Part shown: positions 13,807 to 17,809 of the stretch, one piece after another
Numbering within the stretch: position 1 is the stretch's first letter
Layout of the letters: each line of letters begins with the position of its first letter
Assembly: GCA_958402445.1 (NCBI GenBank)
Contig: CATXTO010000040.1
Span: forward strand, 1 to 17,809
Reading direction: 5' to 3'
Origin: an uncultured Eubacteriales bacterium
GTDB taxonomy: Bacteria; Bacillota; Clostridia; Oscillospirales; Oscillospiraceae
DNA: 17,809 nucleotides
The notes under the pieces: generated by a model
Database searches by the model: none
What the model was told of the DNA's origin: nothing
Seen by the model: only the letters and a program-made list of their open reading frames with translations
Program-made: the position numbers and the translations under genes

Positions 13807-14507
13807 TGCGTATCTTTGTGCTGAATGGAAGCCCCAAGGAAAAAAGCGACACCATGCGCTTGACCCGCGCTTTTTTAAAGGGACTCAATGAGGATGGGAG
13901 CCGGGAAATTACCTGCCTGCGTGCCATTGACCAGAAGGTGGAGCCCTGCCTGGGCTGCTTTGGCTGCTGGGCCCCTGGAGCCGCGGGTTGCGTGCAGCAC
14001 GACGGCATGGAGGAGATTTTGGAGCAGATCCTGCAAGCGGACCTGGTGTTGTTCAGCTTCCCTTTGTACTGCTATGGCATGCCGTCGCCGCTGAAGGCGA
14101 TTGTGGATCGGATGCTGCCCCTGTCCCGCATGGACATGCTGGAGCAGGACGGGCGGGTGGTCCACCAAAGCCGGTATGCGTTACATACGAAAAAATTTTT
14201 GATGATCTCCGGTTGCGGCTTTCCCAGCTTTCCCGGAAACTTTGACCCAGCGGTCCAACAGTTTCGGAACCTGTTTGGGAAGGACGCCCAAGCGATTTGT
14301 ATTTCTGAGGCGCCTATGCTGAACGTCCCGGCGGCAGCGCCTCTGGCGGACGGACTTCTGGCAAAAATGGAACAGGCGGGCAGGATTTACGCGGAGCACG
14401 GCTGTCTGGACGACGCGACGATTGCGGCGCTGGAGGCCCCCATGCTGCCCCGGGAGGTCTACCTGAATATCGTCAATGGAGGCGGTCCGGCCTCCCAGGG
14501 GGCGTAA
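13806..14507 (+). CDS. Flavodoxin-fold NAD(P)H-dependent oxidoreductase with a cysteine cluster
   Basis: A 233-residue protein beginning MRIFVLNGSPKEKSDT, the phosphate-binding loop of NADPH-dependent FMN reductase/iron-sulfur flavoproteins (GSP at 8-10). CLGCFGCW (48-55) plus C62 in GCVQHDGM gives four cysteines spaced C-x2-C-x2-C-x7-C, which could hold an Fe-S cluster or act in redox chemistry. SFPLYCYGMPSPLKAIVDRM (84-103) is the FMN-adjacent helix region typical of the family. The C-terminal 60 residues are less conserved. The start overlaps the stop of the GNAT gene by one base. The natural electron acceptor is unknown; a redox or detoxification partner for the two acetyltransferases is an inference from operon structure only. 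Confidence 0.88.
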   Translation: MRIFVLNGSPKEKSDTMRLTRAFLKGLNEDGSREITCLRAIDQKVEPCLGCFGCWAPGAAGCVQHDGMEEILEQILQADLVLFSFPLYCYGMPSPLKAIVDRMLPLSRMDMLEQDGRVVHQSRYALHTKKFLMISGCGFPSFPGNFDPAVQQFRNLFGKDAQAICISEAPMLNVPAAAPLADGLLAKMEQAGRIYAEHGCLDDATIAALEAPMLPREVYLNIVNGGGPASQGA

Positions 14508-14526
14508 CCGCAACAAGATGCGTTTT

Positions 14527-14554
14527 GCCCCGGAGAGGTCGGGTCCGGGCTTTT
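14527..14554 (+). terminator. Probable terminator of the GNAT-flavoprotein operon
   Basis: GCCCCGGA (14527-14534) pairs with TCCGGGC (14544-14550), with one bulged C, around a 9-base loop, followed by TTTT. It lies 20 bases past the last stop codon. Confidence 0.7.
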
Positions 14555-14565
14555 ATATGCTCCTT

Positions 14566-14931
14566 GTACTGCGTGATTCGGTGGGTGTAGGGCGGCCTGC
14601 GGTCGCCCGTATGGAACATCCACCGATTCTGGGCGTCAGGAACGACCGGCGGTCGTTTTGCGGGCGAGCGCAGCTCGCCCCTACATCGTACTGCGTGATT
14701 CGGTGGGTGTAGGGCGACCTGCGGTCGCCCGTATGGGATATCCACCGATTCTGGGCGTCGGGAACGATCTGCGGTCGTTCTGCGGGCGAGCGCAGCTCGC
14801 CCCTACATCGTACTGTGCGATTCAGTGGGTGTGGGGGCGACCTGCGGTCGCCCGCATGGGATATCCACCGATTCAGGGCGTTGGGAACGACCGGCGGTCA
14901 TTCCACGGGCGAGCGCAGCTCGCCCCTACAG
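14566..14931. repeat. REP-like cluster D: three exact-length tandem 122-bp units
   Basis: Units start at 14566, 14688 and 14810, each 122 bp. Each holds a 98-99 bp element (14587-14684, 14709-14806, 14831-14929): GTAG (GTGG in the third) with a GGCGACC TGC GGTCGCC hairpin, a core with ATCCACCGATTC, a middle palindrome (GAACGACC, GGCG, GTCGTT-like), and a right hairpin GGGCGAGC GCA GCTCGCCC ending CTAC. Units differ at scattered bases, for example GTATGGAACATCC versus GTATGGGATATCC. The stretch 14932-15026 holds a stray CCCCTAC end and no gene. Confidence 0.9.
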
Positions 14932-15026
14932 GGCTCTATCGGTGTGAGGCGGCCCCTACAAAAGCGGACTACTCGAAGGGCGTAAGGTCGGGTACGGATT
15001 GCCCCTGCGTGATTTACTGCGGCAGA

Positions 15027-15055
15027 GCCCGTCCCGCCCTCTGGGCGGGACGGGC
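15027..15055. other. Perfect 13-bp stem-loop upstream of dacF
   Basis: GCCCGTCCCGCCC (15027-15039) and GGGCGGGACGGGC (15043-15055) are exact complements around loop TCT, followed by ATATTCTTG. It lies 51 bases before the dacF start. It could terminate upstream transcription or be an operator/5' hairpin. I saw no confident sigma-A promoter for dacF; GCATA (15054-15058) resembles a forespore sigma -35 but lacks a matching -10. Confidence 0.55.
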
Positions 15056-15106
15056 ATATTCTTGTCCCGGAACGCATAGGTTGTACCAAAACCGGGAGGG
15101 ATGGAT

Positions 15107-16261
15107 ATGGGTAAACGAATTCTAGGCATTTTATTGGCAATTGTTCTCTTTGCGGCGGCTCTGCCCGCGGGCGCGCGGGCCGCGGACCTGCAGCTTGCCG
15201 CGCCGTCGGCGGTCCTCATGGACCTAGCCACGGGCACCGTGCTTTACGAGACCGAGGCGCACACCCGGCTGGCGCCGGCCAGCGTCACCAAGGTGATGAC
15301 CCTGCTGCTCATCATGGAGGCCATCGACAGCGGGAAGATCGGCTGGCAGGATATGGTCACCGCTTCCGAGGCTGCGGCGGCCAAGGGCGGCAGCCAGGTG
15401 TACCTGAAGGTGGGGGAGACCATGAGCGTGGAGGATATGGTCAAATCGATCACCGTATCCTCCGCCAACGACTGCGCCTGCGCCATGGCCGAGTACATTG
15501 CCGGCAGCGAGGCGGGGTTTGTGGAAAAGATGAACCAACGGGCCCAGGAGCTGGGTATGGAGGACACGCACTTTGTCAACTGCACGGGGTTGGACGACGA
15601 GCCGTCGGCGGCCGAGCACCTGACCAGTGCCTATGACATTGCCGTGATGTCCCGGGAGCTGCTGCGCAACCACCCGGACATCAAGCGGTTCACCACCATT
15701 TGGATGGATACGGTGCGGGACGGCGCGTTCGGCCTGGCCAACACCAACAAGCTGGTCCGGTTCTATGAGGGGACCACGGGGCTGAAAACCGGCTTCACCT
15801 CCAGCGCAGGGCACTGCCTGTCGGCCAGCGCCCAGCGGGACGGGCTGGAGCTCGTCGCAGTGGTCCTCCACTGCGCCAGCTCTACGGACCGGTTCCAGTC
15901 AGCCAAGGCCCTGCTGGACTATGGCTTTGCCAATTACGCCCTGGTCCCGGTGCAGGAGGAGGAAGCCCTGCAGCCGGTGCCCGTAGTACTGGGGCAGACG
16001 GGCAAGGTCCAGCCTGTGGCCTCGGGGGAGCGGGAGCTGCTGATTGACAAGAGCCTGCGGCAGTCCGTCACCCGGGAAGTGAAGCTGGAGCAGTCGGTGA
16101 CGGCCCCGGTAAGCGCGGGGCAGCGTCTGGGCACGCTCACGGTTCGGGCCGGGGAGGAAGTTCTGGCGGAGGTGCCCCTGGTGGCCGAAAACGCCGTGCT
16201 CCGGCTGAGCGTGAAGGACCTGGCGATGCACCTGCTGCGGCGGATTTGTATGGGCGGTTAG
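15107..16261 (+). CDS. dacF: D-alanyl-D-alanine carboxypeptidase, DacF/PBP5 type
   Basis: Penicillin-binding protein that trims the terminal D-Ala of peptidoglycan stem peptides outside the membrane. Counted from the ATG at 15107 (384 residues), it has a signal peptide (KRILGILLAIVLFAAALPA, cleaved near AGARA-AD at about 25). The serine peptidase motifs are complete: SVTK at 59-62 (S59 the nucleophile), SAN at 119-121 and KTG at 227-229. A PBP5-type C-terminal beta domain follows (about 275-365), and the tail KDLAMHLLRRIC could be a weak membrane-facing helix. The second ATG is preferred because GGGAGGG ends directly before the first (15101) and sits at proper distance from the second. DacF itself acts in spore cortex formation in Bacillus; whether this is that paralogue or a vegetative DacA is not certain. 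Confidence 0.92.
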   Translation: MGKRILGILLAIVLFAAALPAGARAADLQLAAPSAVLMDLATGTVLYETEAHTRLAPASVTKVMTLLLIMEAIDSGKIGWQDMVTASEAAAAKGGSQVYLKVGETMSVEDMVKSITVSSANDCACAMAEYIAGSEAGFVEKMNQRAQELGMEDTHFVNCTGLDDEPSAAEHLTSAYDIAVMSRELLRNHPDIKRFTTIWMDTVRDGAFGLANTNKLVRFYEGTTGLKTGFTSSAGHCLSASAQRDGLELVAVVLHCASSTDRFQSAKALLDYGFANYALVPVQEEEALQPVPVVLGQTGKVQPVASGERELLIDKSLRQSVTREVKLEQSVTAPVSAGQRLGTLTVRAGEEVLAEVPLVAENAVLRLSVKDLAMHLLRRICMGG

Positions 16262-16280
16262 TCCAAATTGAACAAAGAAT

Positions 16281-16317
16281 ACAGACGTGGGGCATGCAAA
16301 GCATGCCCCACGTCTGT
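16281..16317. terminator. Perfect 17-bp stem-loop between convergent dacF and the 344-residue gene
   Basis: ACAGACGTGGGGCATGC (16281-16297) and its exact complement (16301-16317) flank loop AAA, 20 bases past the dacF stop. No U-run follows on either strand. The core GGGGCATGC AAA GCATGCCCC resembles the GGGCGTGC AAA GCACGCCC hairpin of repeat cluster B. Confidence 0.65.
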
Positions 16318-16365
16318 AATGCGTTGAAAAAAATCACGGGGTCCTAACCGCTGAAAACGAGGGAT

Positions 16366-17400
16366 TTAGGTGGCCTTCGGCGCCGGAGATTTGGGGAGGG
16401 CGGCCCGGAGTATGGCGGGAAGCGGTGTAGACCGAATATTAAAGCCGGGCCCGTCCAAAACGCCTTGGGCGGTGGCGGCCTGTCCGTCCGGCAGGAAGGC
16501 CAGCGAGCAGGGACCCTCCGAAATGATCTGGTCAATGGCCAGCAGGTCCTCCGACAGCTCTATGAGGCCGAGGGAATAGCTTTGGGCGTTGCGGCAGGCC
16601 TCGACCCGGCGGTGCATGGCGCAGCGGACCTGCTGCGCAACCCCCTGGGCAGGATAAAGCAGCACGAACAGGGGACCCAACGCCTCCAGCGCCTCCATCT
16701 GCGCCGGCTCCAGCACCAGACGGGCGGACTGGGCATCATACTGGCGGTGCACGGCGTAGAGCATCCGCTCCTCCGTCAGGGCCTGACAGAGCTCCAGGGC
16801 CAAGGGCTGATCCGCTTCAACGGAAACCATCAGGTTGTGTTGACAGCGCAGCCGGCTCAGGTCCCAGTCCGCGGAACGCGCCCCGCTGGTGAAAACCACG
16901 AAAGCGCAGGTCTTGTTGTCCTGGAGCAGCTGCTCCAACTCCGGACCGGGCAGGCCCCGGTCCACCAGCAGATACACGTGAACACCCAGAGCGGTACCCT
17001 CCGAGATCATCCGCTGGATGTAGATGCGGGACAGGCCCTCTCGCCCGGCGAATAGGGTCAGGGCCCAGGGCACGTTAAAGCCCGCCTGCGCCTCCGTTTC
17101 TCGGATGCGGCGGGCGCCCTTGCTGCAGCCCTCGTAGCCCAAATTTACCCCGAAAACTTTTAGGGTTTGCCTGTCCACCCGGTCCAGGGCCCGGTCCAGG
17201 GCCGTGTAATAGGGACTTCCTTCGTTTTCCAGCATCCGCCGGAATATTTCCAGGAAGTTCCGCTCAAACCGGCCTTTGGAAAAGGTCAGGGCTAGGTCCA
17301 CCAGGTTGCGGACGCTGCGGTGGGCGTCCTTCTCCATGTCCCGCAGGGCGCGGTCCACGGTGCTTTCGATGATGGTACGGGTCAAATCGTGTTTGCGCAA
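16366..17400 (-). CDS. Conserved-looking protein of unknown function, 344 residues
   Basis: I do not recognise the family. The N-terminus (MRKHDLTRTIIESTVDRALRD, then about 22-60) is helical and charged. VNLGYEGCSKGARRIR (85-100) looks like the most conserved block. From about 110 on, alternating hydrophobic strands and helices (PWALTLF, GVHVYLLVD, CAFVVFTSG, HNLMVSVEA, MLYAVHRQY, LFVLLYP) suggest a TIM-barrel-like alpha/beta fold, somewhat like a radical-SAM barrel but without a CxxxCxxC motif. No signal peptide or membrane helix is seen. The start is TTG at 17400, preceded by AAGGGGGAA at good spacing; no in-frame ATG fits as well. It is monocistronic and convergent with dacF. Codon use matches the neighbours. 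Confidence 0.8.
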   Translation of the reverse strand: MRKHDLTRTIIESTVDRALRDMEKDAHRSVRNLVDLALTFSKGRFERNFLEIFRRMLENEGSPYYTALDRALDRVDRQTLKVFGVNLGYEGCSKGARRIRETEAQAGFNVPWALTLFAGREGLSRIYIQRMISEGTALGVHVYLLVDRGLPGPELEQLLQDNKTCAFVVFTSGARSADWDLSRLRCQHNLMVSVEADQPLALELCQALTEERMLYAVHRQYDAQSARLVLEPAQMEALEALGPLFVLLYPAQGVAQQVRCAMHRRVEACRNAQSYSLGLIELSEDLLAIDQIISEGPCSLAFLPDGQAATAQGVLDGPGFNIRSTPLPAILRAALPKSPAPKAT

Positions 17401-17417
17401 GCGGAATTCCCCCTTGG

Positions 17418-17441
17418 ACAGGTTGTTACCTGTTTATGATA
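17418..17441 (-). promoter_or_regulatory. Inverted repeat next to a possible -10 for the 344-residue gene
   Basis: ACAGGT (17418-17423) and ACCTGT (17428-17433) form a perfect 6-bp inverted repeat with a 4-base centre. In minus-strand sense it lies directly after TATCAT (17436-17441), a possible -10. The matching -35 (TTCTTT at 17 bases) is poor, so the promoter may be activated or use another sigma factor. TATCGATA (17475-17482) lies upstream. No gene is seen in 17442-17531. Confidence 0.35.
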
Positions 17442-17531
17442 CCCCGCCTTTTGCTGGGAAAGAAGGGACACTTTTATCGATATGTCCAAAAAGGTCCCCA
17501 ACAGCCCATAAAAAACCTCTGTTCTTTCAGC

Positions 17532-17809
17532 GGGTGACCGCAGGTCGCCCCTACAGCGTGCCATCGATAGAGCTCCTGTAGGGGCGAGCTTTGCTCGCCC
17601 GAAAATCCAGCGATGCAGAGAGCACGCTCGTGCGGGCGACCGCAGGCCGCCCCTACAGCGCAGGATCGACAGAGGTCTTGTAGGGGAGAGCTTTGCTCGC
17701 CCGGAAAGCCAGCGATGCAGAGAGCACGCTCGTGCGGGTGACCGCAGGTCGCCCCTACAGCGCAGGATCGACAGAGGTCTTGTAGGGGCGAGCTTTGCTC
17801 GCCCGAAAA
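17532..17809. repeat. REP-like cluster E: tandem 102-bp units running off the window
   Basis: The right-end arm GGG(T/C)GACC GCA GG(T/C)CGCCC CTAC recurs at 17532, 17634 and 17736, exactly 102 bp apart. Two complete 79-bp elements, 17578-17656 and 17680-17758, begin GTAG GGGCGAGC TTT GCTCGCCC (one with GGGAGAGC). They share the core CCAGCGATGCAGAGAGCACG and end in CTAC. A third starts at 17782 and is cut by the window end. Linkers between elements are CAGGATCGACAGAGGTCTT in two copies and a variant in the first. Confidence 0.9.

Noticed and set aside
14566..17809. Regularly spaced repeats that might be read as CRISPR arrays
   Set aside because: Units are 102-122 bp and repeat in full, including the cores. 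There are no unique spacers and no cas genes.

Overview
The window looks like chromosomal DNA of a GC-rich, endospore-forming member of the Clostridia, most plausibly the Oscillospiraceae/Ruminococcaceae. This is an inference from the mix of genes: a clostridial membrane pyrophosphatase, YtvI and DacF (sporulation-associated families), a PheB-type ACT protein, YibE/F and a DUF6512-like protein. Strong GGAGG ribosome sites and sigma-A type promoters fit this. No rRNA, tRNA, CRISPR array, phage gene or transposase gene was found.

Layout. 1-2500: a Na+/K+-type membrane pyrophosphatase (hppA, minus strand) with a strong promoter. 2500-3375: mostly non-coding, but it holds an unlisted 39-codon gene with a good ribosome site (2817-2936), an orphan terminator and a repeat cluster. 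3376-6569, all minus strand: ACT/HTH regulator, iron alcohol dehydrogenase, terminator, a catalytic-domain-only aspartokinase, terminator, then a small DUF6512-like membrane protein. 6680-8730, plus strand: YtvI and an RluA-family pseudouridine synthase. 9092-11848, minus strand: a YibE/F permease and glyA, the latter behind a long folded leader. 12377-14507, plus strand: a tightly coupled operon of two GNAT acetyltransferases and a four-cysteine flavoprotein. 15107-16261: a DacF-type D,D-carboxypeptidase. 16366-17400, minus strand: a 344-residue protein I do not recognise, with a TTG start.

The most striking non-genic signal is a family of palindromic repeats in five intergenic clusters (about 36-130, 3090-3313, 8783-9006, 14566-14931 and 17532 to the window end). 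Each complete element begins GTAG followed by a hairpin such as GGGCGAGC/GCTCGCCC, has a variable core, and ends with the inverted arrangement: a hairpin followed by CTAC. Complete elements are about 79-80 bp or 98-99 bp, and some are arranged in exact tandem (three units of 122 bp; more than two units of 102 bp). This is the architecture of REP doublets (REPINs/BIMEs), including the GTAG foot known for RAYT-mobilised REPs. Stem bases vary between copies in a compensatory way.

Functional reading. Amino-acid and one-carbon metabolism (aspartokinase, ACT regulator, glyA) lies among sporulation/cell-wall genes (ytvI, dacF) and an ion-pumping pyrophosphatase. Most genes have their own promoter and terminator, so this is ordinary core chromosome decorated by a repeat family rather than an acquired island.
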